Virus record (IMG/VR): IMGVR_UViG_3300031669_000061
Location: 1 to 44,502 of that record
DNA: 44,502 nucleotides
Reading direction: 5' to 3' (one strand)
Source: a virus
Positions 1 through 7,803 of this stretch are shown here, piece by piece (position 1 is the stretch's first letter; the number at the start of each line of letters is the position of its first letter). The notes under the pieces were generated by a model. It saw nothing but the letters and a program-made list of their open reading frames with translations, made no database searches and was not told where the DNA came from. The position numbers and the translations under genes are program-made.

Positions 1-2
1 GT

Positions 3-413
3 CCTCATACTCTACAAGTGACTGCCTCTATAGGTACAAGTCATCTTAGTGAGAACACTCTGTATTGTGATACGCTAGTTCGCTTGGATGTTCTTAATCT
101 ACTCTACAATAATGTCGATGCGACTTTATCAGTTATCATTGTAATTGGTGAAACCCTTGAAGAATACTCTCCAACAGACTATTCAATAAGCTTAACTGGT
201 GGAAATGTTCTTTGGACTAAAACTATGGATGAAACCCATGTAGATTATGGCACGAATCTCTTTAGAACTATTCGCTACACCACCTCTAACTCTCTATCAT
301 TCGGAGAACGCGGTTGTTCAACGAATAGACCACTACTCCTAGAGCTTACTCTTAGGTTTGATAGGGTGCCACACAACCATATCTGGTTGGAAGTTGCAGC
401 AGTAGCGAACTAA
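3..413 (+). CDS. Hypothetical protein, 5' end outside window
   Basis: The reading frame is open from the first bases of the window, so the true start probably lies upstream; an internal GTG at 18 is the first possible start inside the window. The visible 136 residues are rich in Thr, Leu and Ser and alternate hydrophobic and polar residues, which suggests a beta-rich fold. I see no catalytic motif, signal peptide or membrane segment. It ends 15 bases before the next gene, which has its own ribosome site. The function is not recognised; a structural or accessory phage protein is possible. Confidence 0.5.
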   Translation, partial: PHTLQVTASIGTSHLSENTLYCDTLVRLDVLNLLYNNVDATLSVIIVIGETLEEYSPTDYSISLTGGNVLWTKTMDETHVDYGTNLFRTIRYTTSNSLSFGERGCSTNRPLLLELTLRFDRVPHNHIWLEVAAVAN

Positions 414-428
414 AGAAGGAGGACAGCA

Positions 429-629
429 ATGAAGTGTAGAATATGTGAGCAAGAATTCGAGCAGTCTCGCTGTTGTGAGTCTGACATATGCCGATCTTGC
501 ACTGATATCCTATTTGAGTCAACAATAAGGGAAGGATCTCCTGATGATGTTGAGGTTACTACAGAGGAAGAAACAAGATTGCAGTATGAGGGATCTGAGT
601 GCAGAGCATATGAGACTAGAGGAGAATAA
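429..629 (+). CDS. Small Cys-rich zinc-finger-like protein
   Basis: This 66-residue protein starts at an ATG behind AAGAAGGAGGACAGCA. Its first 25 residues carry CRIC, two adjacent cysteines and a CRSC pair, a spacing that suggests one or two zinc knuckles. The rest is acidic with no other motif. The stop overlaps the next ATG (TAATG), so the two genes are translationally coupled. Function unknown. It belongs with the many CxxC mini-proteins of this phage. Confidence 0.6.
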   Translation: MKCRICEQEFEQSRCCESDICRSCTDILFESTIREGSPDDVEVTTEEETRLQYEGSECRAYETRGE

Positions 630-790
630 TGGCAAAAGTAGAGTATGATGTAACTATTGAAGAGACTAACCCCAGAGATCCTGAGAACCTTATCTTACAT
701 GAGGGCAAAGTAATCATTGAAGCTGAGCAGGATATCCTAGATGCTATCATAGAAGCTATAGTAGCTGTGCCCGAGATAAAGTTATACTAG
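629..790 (+). CDS. Small acidic hypothetical protein (53 aa)
   Basis: The ATG at 629 overlaps the stop of the preceding gene (TAATG) and the frame runs 53 codons to a TAG at 788-790. The product is acidic, with a C-terminal part rich in Ile, Ala and Glu that looks helical. The overlap and the strong ribosome site of the following gene directly after its stop support a real coding unit. No family is recognised. Confidence 0.5.
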   Translation: MAKVEYDVTIEETNPRDPENLILHEGKVIIEAEQDILDAIIEAIVAVPEIKLY

Positions 791-799
791 GAGGTAAAT

Positions 800-1084
800 A
801 TGGATGGACTAGGTAACTGTATAGTATGCGAAGATGACTTTGATACACCTGATGGTGAGATGGCCTTCTTTTATGATCCTGCACTGACCAGAAGAGAATT
901 TGTATGGACTGATAAAGAAGGAAACAAGCATAAGCTTTCGGCTATTGATGATTACTACCTAAATAATATCATCAACTTTCTGAAGCGTAAAGGTATAGAT
1001 ATATTTGAGGACACTATCAGGTTTCTTGAGAAGGAACTCAAACGGCGTGATAAGGAGAGACCAGATGCCAAAGTTATTTGTTGA
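800..1084 (+). CDS. Hypothetical protein with N-terminal CxxC
   Basis: A 94-residue protein preceded by AGGAGGTAAAT. The N-terminus has a CIVC pair followed by acidic residues (DDFDTPDGE). The middle is aromatic and the C-terminus is a charged helix rich in Lys, Arg and Glu. There are too few cysteines for a complete zinc site unless it dimerises or uses other ligands. Its 3' end overlaps the start of the RNase H-like gene by 20 bases, so the two are probably co-expressed. Function unknown. Confidence 0.55.
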   Translation: MDGLGNCIVCEDDFDTPDGEMAFFYDPALTRREFVWTDKEGNKHKLSAIDDYYLNNIINFLKRKGIDIFEDTIRFLEKELKRRDKERPDAKVIC

Positions 1085-1520
1085 TGCTAACCCAAGTTGT
1101 ATAGCTTATGTACTAGAAGATGGTGGTAGTGGTTATCAGTACCTGCAGTCTGGGCATACTAGCATGGAAGCAGAGTATCTAGCCATATCCTATGGGCTGA
1201 ATGAGTACTTCCTCAAATGGAACAAGGAGCTAGATGCTAGGCAATCAGAGATGGATGTGGAGAAGATGAGAGCAACAGGTGAAGTAGACTTTGCTGATGT
1301 AGCTTCTCCAGCAGACAGAACAAGGCGACCATTGCCGCCACCAGTGCTAGTATGTAGTGATAATGAAGTTATAGTAAAGCAACTTAGTCGGCAGTATCAT
1401 ATAGGTAATGATAGGCTGAGGAAGCTAGCACAGCAGATATGGCAGCAAATGCAGAATGTAGATGTTAAGTTTCAGTACGTGCCTAGAGGTGAAAACTTGG
1501 CAGGTAAGATGCTAAAATAA
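1065..1520 (+). CDS. RNase H-like fold protein, last catalytic Asp apparently lost
   Basis: This 151-residue protein resembles the reverse-transcriptase-like RNase H branch. It has an N-terminal FVDAN strand with the first Asp, a helix beginning SMEAEYLAI with the Glu, then CSDNEVIVKQL with the next Asp, and a C-terminal VPRGENLAGKML that matches the usual NxxADxLA ending. In that last motif the Asp expected after Ala is Gly, so the fourth metal-binding residue appears missing. RNase HI removes RNA from RNA-DNA hybrids, for example primers during replication, which fits the nearby polymerase. I chose the ATG at 1065, after GGAGAG, because the conserved fold begins there; a longer frame to 1005 has no homology-like sequence. 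Confidence 0.65.
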   Translation: MPKLFVDANPSCIAYVLEDGGSGYQYLQSGHTSMEAEYLAISYGLNEYFLKWNKELDARQSEMDVEKMRATGEVDFADVASPADRTRRPLPPPVLVCSDNEVIVKQLSRQYHIGNDRLRKLAQQIWQQMQNVDVKFQYVPRGENLAGKMLK

Positions 1521-1532
1521 AAGGAGGTCATA

Positions 1533-1679
1533 GTGATAATCACATTTGGTAGCAATGAGATAAAGATACGCTGGGGTGAGTACGATACTGATGAGACGAA
1601 GCAAATCATCCTATGCCTAGTAGAGTTAGCTAGGCTACTGGTAATGTTATCAGAAAGAACTAGAATGGAGGGTAAATGA
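1533..1679 (+). CDS. Small hypothetical protein, GTG start (48 aa)
   Basis: A GTG at 1533 follows a near-perfect ribosome site (AAAGGAGGTCATA). The 48-residue product has a polar first half (FGSNEIKIRWGEYDTDE) and a hydrophobic helical second half. The stop TGA overlaps the next ATG (ATGA), a coupling seen repeatedly in this phage. No family is recognised. Confidence 0.5.
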   Translation: MIITFGSNEIKIRWGEYDTDETKQIILCLVELARLLVMLSERTRMEGK

Positions 1680-2284
1680 GAGCTAACATAGAGAACAAGT
1701 CAGTAGACATGGAGGTAAGAGATATAAACTATATCTTGCCTGCATATATCTTCAACTACCTGTATGTGTCAAAGAATGAGGATCCAGACAAGATAGTCTT
1801 CCCTATGATTCCATCAGTGCCTCATCCTAGGAAGCCTGGAGTCATGATACCTATACAGTGGATATCTATAACAGATCCACTTGCTATTGATATTGCTGAG
1901 GATGGTAAGGATATACCAGAGATAACTCCAGTACAAGAGGCAGTATTAGATACTAAGGATAAGACAGCAACAGATGATGGAGGAGGTGGTGTGGTGGGTG
2001 GTTCTCAGCCGCATTCTAGCGAAGAAGAGACTAGTAGCGAGGAAGATACAGCCAAAGCAGCTGAGGTTAAAGTATCTCCTGCTAAAGCTGCTCTAGGTCG
2101 TAGCCAGATGGATAGAGCACCTAAGATGCCAGAAGGTGGAGACATAGGACCTGGTGCCAGACCAGATAACATGGGATCTAGGGATATCAAGCTAAACAGG
2201 CAGATAGTTGTAGACCTGAAGGATGAGGCAGATATTGATGAGAGTGCTGAGAAGCCAGCTGAAATAGAGAAGCCAAAGGAGTGA
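1676..2284 (+). CDS. Hypothetical protein with ordered N-terminus and acidic disordered tail
   Basis: The first 80 of 202 residues look folded, with aromatic and Ile-rich stretches and the segment PMIPSVPHPRKPGVMIPI. From about residue 90 the chain becomes low in complexity: a Gly run, then clusters of Ser and Glu, then Lys/Ala/Pro and Glu-rich sequence to the end. Such acidic tails occur on phage single-strand-binding and replication-accessory proteins, but I see no defining motif. It starts by ATGA overlap with the preceding small gene. Function unknown. Confidence 0.55.
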   Translation: MRANIENKSVDMEVRDINYILPAYIFNYLYVSKNEDPDKIVFPMIPSVPHPRKPGVMIPIQWISITDPLAIDIAEDGKDIPEITPVQEAVLDTKDKTATDDGGGGVVGGSQPHSSEEETSSEEDTAKAAEVKVSPAKAALGRSQMDRAPKMPEGGDIGPGARPDNMGSRDIKLNRQIVVDLKDEADIDESAEKPAEIEKPKE

Positions 2285-2285
2285 T

Positions 2286-2414
2286 ATGAAAGATTGGCAT
2301 AATAGTATGGGTCAATCTATTTTCTCACTCAATAAAGAATTCTACCATAGATGGAAAGCAATAATGCAAATTAGGCTACTACTATTAAAATTAGTATCCT
2401 ATATAAGTAGATGA
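2286..2414 (+). CDS. Small basic hypothetical protein (42 aa)
   Basis: An ATG two bases after the previous stop opens a 42-codon frame ending in TGA that overlaps the next ATG (ATGA at 2411-2414). The C-terminal half is Leu/Ile-rich with scattered Arg and Lys, an amphipathic helix or a weak membrane segment. The ribosome site is poor, so it probably depends on coupling. No family is recognised. Confidence 0.4.
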   Translation: MKDWHNSMGQSIFSLNKEFYHRWKAIMQIRLLLLKLVSYISR

Positions 2415-3235
2415 TTCTTCTTGATACTAGTGAGCCAGACAGCATACTCAAACTGCTACAGCAGTCAGTATCAGCAACTAAATCTCCGTTGAATCAGCAC
2501 AGTATTGCTGATTACTTCTTTGGTAACTATGAAGGAAAGAGGATTCAGTTTGGCAGGGTGCAGGCTGGAGAACTTGTAGGCAGTATAGACTCTATGGAAG
2601 ATGAGCTAAAGCGGTACTACAATAATGCTGATGAGACCAATCAGATTATAGAAGGACTGCTTAGCCCTGTCAAACTGTTTATGAAGGTAGGAAGTGCTAA
2701 AGTATCTGACCATTCCAATATCAGATTCACTAGCACCAGAGACCTTGGAGCAAAGATATTCACCTATCCAGTTCTGCCATCAGGCTTTATACAGCATGGA
2801 CATAGCTTCACTACAGTTAGAATGTCTGAGCTCTATGCTTGGATTTATAGGCTAGACCAACTTGGTGTTAGTACGTACCAAACTAACAACTGGGAAGAGA
2901 CTGCCAGATTTCTAATAACAGTATATAGGAATGAGCAGAAGCCACCTGATGAGCACACTACATTCAATAGAATATACAGACCTAAGATCCATATAAAGAC
3001 TGAAGATGATATGACTGAGGAAGAGGTCGAACATCTCAAACTCACCAAGTCTTTAATGTTCTTATCTAGTGCTTATGGGCTAGGTGTAGGAGAGGTCAAA
3101 GCCAAAGCACTTGCTGATAGATTCTGCAACATACTAGACATAGCTACAGCATCAGTAGGCGAGCTAATGGAAGTGGATGGAGTAGGCAAGAGAATGGCAG
3201 ATAAGATACTAAGTTCATTAGGAAGGAGTATATAA
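2411..3235 (+). CDS. ERCC4-like nuclease domain plus helix-hairpin-helix
   Basis: The 274-residue protein resembles phage members of the XPF/Mus81 (ERCC4) nuclease family. The N-terminus has a DTSEP segment where the family has DxRE, an IADYFFGNYEGKRI strand pair, then FGRVQAGEL aligned with the ERKxxxDL core, followed by a helix and YYNNADETNQIIEGL. The C-terminal 50 residues carry tandem helix-hairpin-helix motifs (YGLGVGEVKAKALADRF and MEVDGVGKRMADKIL) for binding structured DNA. The ERK core reads GRV here, so Glu and Lys are missing and the nuclease may be inactive or divergent. It lies in a replication cluster. ERCC4 enzymes cut branched DNA. Confidence 0.65.
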   Translation: MILLDTSEPDSILKLLQQSVSATKSPLNQHSIADYFFGNYEGKRIQFGRVQAGELVGSIDSMEDELKRYYNNADETNQIIEGLLSPVKLFMKVGSAKVSDHSNIRFTSTRDLGAKIFTYPVLPSGFIQHGHSFTTVRMSELYAWIYRLDQLGVSTYQTNNWEETARFLITVYRNEQKPPDEHTTFNRIYRPKIHIKTEDDMTEEEVEHLKLTKSLMFLSSAYGLGVGEVKAKALADRFCNILDIATASVGELMEVDGVGKRMADKILSSLGRSI

Positions 3236-3489
3236 TGACAAGACGGAAATACCTTATAACTGAGAAGGATATGACTAAGGGCAAGATAGTAGGAACACTA
3301 GGTCTGAGTGACTGCGGCAAGACAGTCAAGATACACTATACTAATCTTGGCTATGACTTCTCTGCAAGGATACAGATGGTTATCAAAGCACCCAGAGGAA
3401 CCCTAGTACTCTACGAAAGCAACCCTTGTAATGATGGAGTAAAAGGTGAAGCTATCAAAGCATTTATGGAGAAGTATAAGAATGAGTAA
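3235..3489 (+). CDS. Hypothetical protein (84 aa)
   Basis: The ATG overlaps the stop of the ERCC4-like gene (TAATG). The product is a basic, beta-rich 84-residue protein with GKIVGTLGLSDCGKTVKIHY near the middle. The SDCGKT piece only superficially recalls a P-loop and lacks the glycine spacing. Its end overlaps the methyltransferase start by 8 bases. No family is recognised. Confidence 0.5.
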   Translation: MTRRKYLITEKDMTKGKIVGTLGLSDCGKTVKIHYTNLGYDFSARIQMVIKAPRGTLVLYESNPCNDGVKGEAIKAFMEKYKNE

Positions 3490-4297
3490 ACAGTTTGCTC
3501 CTGAGTATCCTCGGACTGATGAGGAATGGGTGAGGTTTCCGACTGACTCTAATTACCGTAAAAGAATGTTTCCTGAGGAAGTTAACAAGCACCAAGCAAA
3601 GGCAAATGTTTACTTGATTCAGTCTATCATTGAGTATGTATCAGAAGCAGAGCAAGTGCTTCTTGACATTATGGCAGGAACTGGAACTTTGATGGTAGGC
3701 GCTCTCATTGGTAGGGAAGTTATCTGTGTAGAGATTGGCAATATGTACCACAACCTACAGCAGCAAGCATTAGTCAAGTTGGAGGAGATAGCGCCAGGCA
3801 TTAGTGAGCATATCATGCTTATCAATATGCCCTGTCAGCAGTATCTACCAATACCTAACCTAGCCGACCACATTATATTCTCACCGCCTTATGCTAGCAT
3901 AATGAGAGTAGGTAAGAAGCAATCAGGATTAGGTGAAGCTGCACTAGGCATAGATGCTTGGATGTATAGTGACCATCCTCTCAATCTGGGGCTAATGAAT
4001 GACTTCATCTGGGCTCAGGAGTTGGAGAAGATATATGCCAAGTGCTTTCAGACATTGAAGCTTGGTGGCACTATGACTCTAATTGTCAAAGACCATTATG
4101 AGAAGCAGAAGGATGGTACTCGTAAGAGGATACCTCTATCACAAGCAGCTAGAGATGCCTGCATTAGAATAGGCTTTACTGACCATAGTTGGTTCAAGTG
4201 GCTGGCTCCAGGCTCAACATTTACTAATATATTTAGGAGTAGAGGATGGGAAGTTGTCGATGATGAGGATATAATAATAGTTCAGAAAGGAGGTTAG
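3482..4297 (+). CDS. DNA methyltransferase (SPPY type, N4-C or N6-A)
   Basis: A 271-residue SAM-dependent DNA methyltransferase. Motifs run in the order X (NKHQAKANVYLIQSII, about 35-50), I (DIMAGTGT at 62-69, the SAM-binding loop) and IV (FSPPY at 133-137, the catalytic loop). SPPY is most typical of N4-cytosine enzymes, though some N6-adenine enzymes use it too. There is no obvious large target-recognition domain and no restriction enzyme next door, so a solitary protective or regulatory enzyme is likely. The ATG at 3482 overlaps the upstream gene; an in-frame start at 3446 would only add an extension made of the neighbour's sequence in another frame. Confidence 0.8.
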   Translation: MSKQFAPEYPRTDEEWVRFPTDSNYRKRMFPEEVNKHQAKANVYLIQSIIEYVSEAEQVLLDIMAGTGTLMVGALIGREVICVEIGNMYHNLQQQALVKLEEIAPGISEHIMLINMPCQQYLPIPNLADHIIFSPPYASIMRVGKKQSGLGEAALGIDAWMYSDHPLNLGLMNDFIWAQELEKIYAKCFQTLKLGGTMTLIVKDHYEKQKDGTRKRIPLSQAARDACIRIGFTDHSWFKWLAPGSTFTNIFRSRGWEVVDDEDIIIVQKGG

Positions 4298-4298
4298 T

Positions 4299-4694
4299 AT
4301 GAACAGACCAAATTGGGACAGATACTTCATAGATATCGCTAAGGAAGTAGCTCAAAGAGCTACCTGTCCAAGAGCAAAGGTAGGAGCAGTGATAGTCAAA
4401 GATCATAGAATCATATCTACTGGTTATAATGGAGCACCTGCTAATGAGCCTCACTGCTTAGATGCAGGATGTTTCATGGTAGACGAGCACTGTCAAAGAG
4501 CTATCCATGCTGAGACTAATGCTATAGCTCAGGCAGCAAAGTATGGGGTCTCAGTGGAAGGAGCTACATTATACTACTGGGATAGCAAAGGTAGATATGC
4601 TGAGAGTATAGAAGGCCTTATATACCATTGTCGAAAGTGTGGTCAGCTAGCTCAAGCATCAGGCATAGCTAGAGTATATGGAGGGACGATCTAA
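4299..4694 (+). CDS. Deoxycytidylate (dCMP) deaminase
   Basis: The 131-residue protein fits the ComEB/dCMP deaminase family: an N-terminal CPRAKVGAVIVKD strand, STGYNGAP, the zinc and proton-shuttle motif HAETNAI (His70, Glu72) and the second zinc site YHCRKCGQ (Cys111, Cys114). The enzyme converts dCMP to dUMP, feeding thymidylate synthesis. Length and motif spacing are normal for the family. It follows the methyltransferase by one base behind AAAGGAGGTTAGT and precedes the DNA polymerase, as in many phage nucleotide-metabolism cassettes. No thymidylate synthase is in this window. Confidence 0.9.
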   Translation: MNRPNWDRYFIDIAKEVAQRATCPRAKVGAVIVKDHRIISTGYNGAPANEPHCLDAGCFMVDEHCQRAIHAETNAIAQAAKYGVSVEGATLYYWDSKGRYAESIEGLIYHCRKCGQLAQASGIARVYGGTI

Positions 4695-4701
4695 AGTCTG
4701 A

Positions 4702-6360
4702 ATGATTACCTACCATGGCGACCATGCTAACGACAAGGAACATATCCTACATCTACTTAGCAATCCTCCAGAAGCTGTAGCAATAGATGTAGAAACTCCT
4801 ACCACAAAGGAGCGTATGCCTCTAGGATTCTCGATTGCTTTCTCTCCAGATGAGTCTATATACTTTCAAACTTATCCAGAGATGCCTAGAGAGCTGGAAC
4901 TGTTAAAGCCTATCCTCTTCAATCCTAATGTATGTAAGATTGCTCACTATGCTCTATTCGATTTGTCAGTACTGCCACTGATACCTCAACTAGTAGGATT
5001 TGATAGGAGCAACTTATTCGATACTAATACAGCAGCAAGATTATTGGGTAAGATTGAGACAGCTCTCACTACTCTAGCATATGAGATAGGTATAGATGTA
5101 GAGGATGTCAAGTCATTCTTAGCTAGACTTGGTGCTAAGACCATGATAGATGCACCAGTATCAGAGGTATGTAACAAGTGTCAGACGGATGCTAGAGCAG
5201 CTTATGCTTTATACTTACAGTACAAGCCACTTATAGAGTCTCAGTACAATGAGTACTTCAAAGTAGAGATGAAGGTTATACCGATACTAGTAGACCTTAG
5301 CATGAGAGGCATAGCTATAGACCAAACAGCCAGAGCAAACATGGAAGCTAAGTTGGAAGATGAGGTAGAGTTCTACCGCAGAGTACTAACAGATGCTGGG
5401 ATAGAGAAGCCAGGAAGTCCACAGCAGGTAGGCTACATACTAGGCAAGAGAGGTAACTTCCTTCCACTCACCAAAAGCAAGAAGCAGCTATCAACTCGTG
5501 AGGCTCAGCTAGAGTTCCTTGACGACCCATTAGCATCAGCAATTCTAGAGTTTAGAGGTAAGAGCAAGTTGCTCAGCACTTACATAAAGCCTATGAGCCA
5601 GCAGGATCGGTTCTACACCGAGTATTACTTGGATACTGTAGTTGGAAGACTCAACAGCAAAAACAGAAACATCCAGAACATTCCTCCTGAGTGCAGACAT
5701 ATCCTACTGCCTGATAATGGTTGCTTTACTAGTGGTGATTTCCAACGAGAACACCTCTACATTTTGGCTATGATGTCTGGAGACAGGGATATGCTTAGCA
5801 TCCTATATGACCCTGACCCAGAAAAGGCTGACATCCATCAGCATACAGCTGACAAGATGAGAGTGTCAAGGAAGTTAGCTAAGACACTCAACTTTGCGGT
5901 TGCTTATGGTGCTACTGCTAAGACCATATCCGAGCAAGCCAAGATCAAAGATGTAAGGTTCTGTGGCAAGTTGCTAGACGACTGGTTCATGACTTACAGG
6001 GATGTAGCAGACTGGGTAACTACTGTGCAAAGGTCATCTATGGCAAGTGGATGGTCTGAACCTACACTATTCGGCAGAAGGATAATTATACCTGAAGAGT
6101 ATAATCAGTGGGGAGCTCTCTATGTAGAAGGCATGAAGAGGAAGGCAGTCAACTATCCTGTACTTGGTAGTGATGGTGAGGTTATCAAGCGAGCAATAAT
6201 ACTATGCAATAGCAAAGGCTTAGGTCCTCCAGTAATGGCTATTACAGTTCATGATAGCATTGACCTAGACGGAGACCATAAGTTTCCAGTAGAGGAGCTA
6301 GAGCAAATACCTGGCTTTAGGATACCTTTCGATACTAAACAAACCTTACGTTGGGAGTAG
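4702..6360 (+). CDS. Family A DNA polymerase with 3'-5' exonuclease domain
   Basis: A 552-residue replicative polymerase of the Pol I type without the 5'-nuclease domain. Exonuclease motifs are AIDVET (Asp29, Glu31), AHYALFDLSVL (Asp87; the usual Asn is Tyr) and TDARAAYAL (Asp163; the usual Tyr four residues earlier is Lys). Polymerase motifs are RNIQNIP (322-328), motif A SGDFQREHL (Asp346), motif B RKLAKTLNFAVAYG (390-403) and motif C TVHDS (Asp518). Motif C normally reads HDE; here Glu is Ser. The protein is somewhat shorter than Klenow fragment. It is the last gene before the convergent boundary. The start has only a weak ribosome site and may be coupled to the deaminase gene. Confidence 0.93.
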   Translation: MITYHGDHANDKEHILHLLSNPPEAVAIDVETPTTKERMPLGFSIAFSPDESIYFQTYPEMPRELELLKPILFNPNVCKIAHYALFDLSVLPLIPQLVGFDRSNLFDTNTAARLLGKIETALTTLAYEIGIDVEDVKSFLARLGAKTMIDAPVSEVCNKCQTDARAAYALYLQYKPLIESQYNEYFKVEMKVIPILVDLSMRGIAIDQTARANMEAKLEDEVEFYRRVLTDAGIEKPGSPQQVGYILGKRGNFLPLTKSKKQLSTREAQLEFLDDPLASAILEFRGKSKLLSTYIKPMSQQDRFYTEYYLDTVVGRLNSKNRNIQNIPPECRHILLPDNGCFTSGDFQREHLYILAMMSGDRDMLSILYDPDPEKADIHQHTADKMRVSRKLAKTLNFAVAYGATAKTISEQAKIKDVRFCGKLLDDWFMTYRDVADWVTTVQRSSMASGWSEPTLFGRRIIIPEEYNQWGALYVEGMKRKAVNYPVLGSDGEVIKRAIILCNSKGLGPPVMAITVHDSIDLDGDHKFPVEELEQIPGFRIPFDTKQTLRWE

Positions 6361-6413
6361 GTATAACCAGTCAATAGTTACGTTCAGATCCAACGGACAG
6401 ACACAAAATGGAC

Positions 6414-6457
6414 AGGCAGGCTACTCAGCGGCAACTAGCTGAGCAACCCACCTGCCT
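6414..6457. terminator. Nested hairpin at convergent gene boundary, putative terminator
   Basis: AGGCAGG (6414-6420) pairs with CCTGCCT (6451-6457), and inside it CTCAGC (6424-6429) pairs with GCTGAG (6438-6443). The element lies in the 162-base gap between the convergent polymerase and structural operons. A short T-rich tract (ATTTT) follows on the minus strand, so it may end the late transcript; on the plus strand no T run follows. A second CCTGCC at 6474-6479 offers an alternative partner. The rest of the gap contains an AGGAGGT with no usable start after it, and no tRNA fold that I can draw. Confidence 0.45.
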
Positions 6458-6522
6458 CGTCAGGAAGGAGGTACCTGCCACTAGGCCCAATTCTAATAAC
6501 AGGTCCCTATCAAATAATCAGT

Positions 6523-7782
6523 TTAGCCAGGCATCTGTCTTATGCTGGATTGAGTGAAGTCACCGATATATTGAGTACGATCTCTCCAGATACTCCAAGC
6601 CTCATTCCTACGCTCAGTGGCTTGCTCTTGGAACTTGCCAGCTAGCGTCATATTGTTAGTAGCTATGTTGTTGTACTGCATAGAATCAGCAAGTCGCTGC
6701 TCAGCCTCATTGATGAAGGTCTTAGCTATATCGCCCCAAGCACCAGACTGCTCCATGTAGGATCTTAGGTTACTTAGGCGCTGAGCTGCCTCTTGAGCAT
6801 ATATCATAGCAGCATTAGTACGAGCAGTAGCATTCTGAGCTAGGAGTTCTCTATTCCTCTCATGAGGAGTTACTAGGGAATCTCTAACTGACCTAGCATA
6901 CTCCCTGTAAGATAGTGGAACTTCTGCTCCTTCACCACCATCTGCTATCTTGTTTAGTTGTAAAGCTCCATCAGTCAGATATTTCTTAACACTTGGTGCT
7001 GAGCTGTTGTCTACATAGGTAGCTAGATATGTATTAGCAGCATCAGCATCAGACAAGTCACCTGCTACAGCATCCAGGTAATCATTAGCACCATTCATTG
7101 CTGCTTCGGTAGCGCTCCTGAGATTTGCTATATCAGTTGTTATCTTAGTCAGCCAGAACACACTGTCCTCATCCTCATTATCCTCTAAGTAGGTAGCAAC
7201 CTTAGCTAGTGCAGTAGTAGCAGCTGTTAGGGCTGTTCTGGCCGAGCCGAAGTCAGTGTCTGCTTGGTGCATGAAGTTCAAGGCACGCTGGAACAGGGCA
7301 TAGGCAGATGCAGCTAAGAGTACAGTGTTATCCAGAAATGCTGGAGTAGTTCCTGGCTCATCATCGTCTGCCATGATGTGAGGAGCATCATAGTAGATAC
7401 GAAGAGTTTCCCCTTCAGCTAGTTGCGCTTGTCCTGAAGATTCTCCATGACCAGTGATTGTCAGTAGCTGGCCAAACAGGTTGAAGTTGCAGAATACCTG
7501 AGGTACTGAACCAGCAGGATACTCTACCTGCCGAACTCGGATGAATCCTGCCATACCATCTATAGCATCTATGTAGTTGGAGAGGTCTACCGTTACCTTG
7601 TCCTCTATGTTGTCAGAGTCCAGAACAATATCAAATGTTAGTTCTCGTGGAAGGAAGCGGCTAAGGTCTGCTATGGCTCGCTCTATTGCTCGCTCAAGTT
7701 CGGTGGCTAGCCATGCTCCTTCACTGATGTCGCTTAGGTCAGTTCTCAGGGCAGTTATTAGTGTAGTTAAATCTTTTCCCAT
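6523..7782 (-). CDS. Virion structural protein with long alpha-helical C-terminus
   Basis: A 419-residue protein at the end of the late operon. Residues 1-60 (TALRTDLSDISEGAWLATEL and onward) look like the helical start of phage head-tail connector or adaptor proteins. Residues 60-140 are beta-rich. From about 150 to the end the chain is Ala, Gln, Asn and Asp-rich with heptad-like helices, suggesting a long coiled coil. It starts behind TTAGGAGGCTACT. The order tail fibre, LamG protein, then this gene suggests a connector or a baseplate/tail component, but no specific family is certain. Confidence 0.6.
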   Translation of the reverse strand: MGKDLTTLITALRTDLSDISEGAWLATELERAIERAIADLSRFLPRELTFDIVLDSDNIEDKVTVDLSNYIDAIDGMAGFIRVRQVEYPAGSVPQVFCNFNLFGQLLTITGHGESSGQAQLAEGETLRIYYDAPHIMADDDEPGTTPAFLDNTVLLAASAYALFQRALNFMHQADTDFGSARTALTAATTALAKVATYLEDNEDEDSVFWLTKITTDIANLRSATEAAMNGANDYLDAVAGDLSDADAANTYLATYVDNSSAPSVKKYLTDGALQLNKIADGGEGAEVPLSYREYARSVRDSLVTPHERNRELLAQNATARTNAAMIYAQEAAQRLSNLRSYMEQSGAWGDIAKTFINEAEQRLADSMQYNNIATNNMTLAGKFQEQATERRNEAWSIWRDRTQYIGDFTQSSIRQMPG

Positions 7783-7803
7783 AGTAGCCTCCTAATTCTT
7801 GTC

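Noticed and set aside
1065-1520. Retroelement or diversity-generating retroelement based on the RT-like RNase H sequence
   Set aside because: No reverse transcriptase motif (YxDD) or template/variable repeat pair is visible; phage RNase H fits better.
3298-3320. P-loop in the 84-residue protein (SDCGKT)
   Set aside because: Gly spacing of a Walker A is lacking and there is no Walker B in such a short protein.
6361-6522. tRNA or tmRNA in the convergent gap
   Set aside because: The hairpins do not form a cloverleaf with a T-arm or a CCA end; I see no tRNA anywhere in the window.
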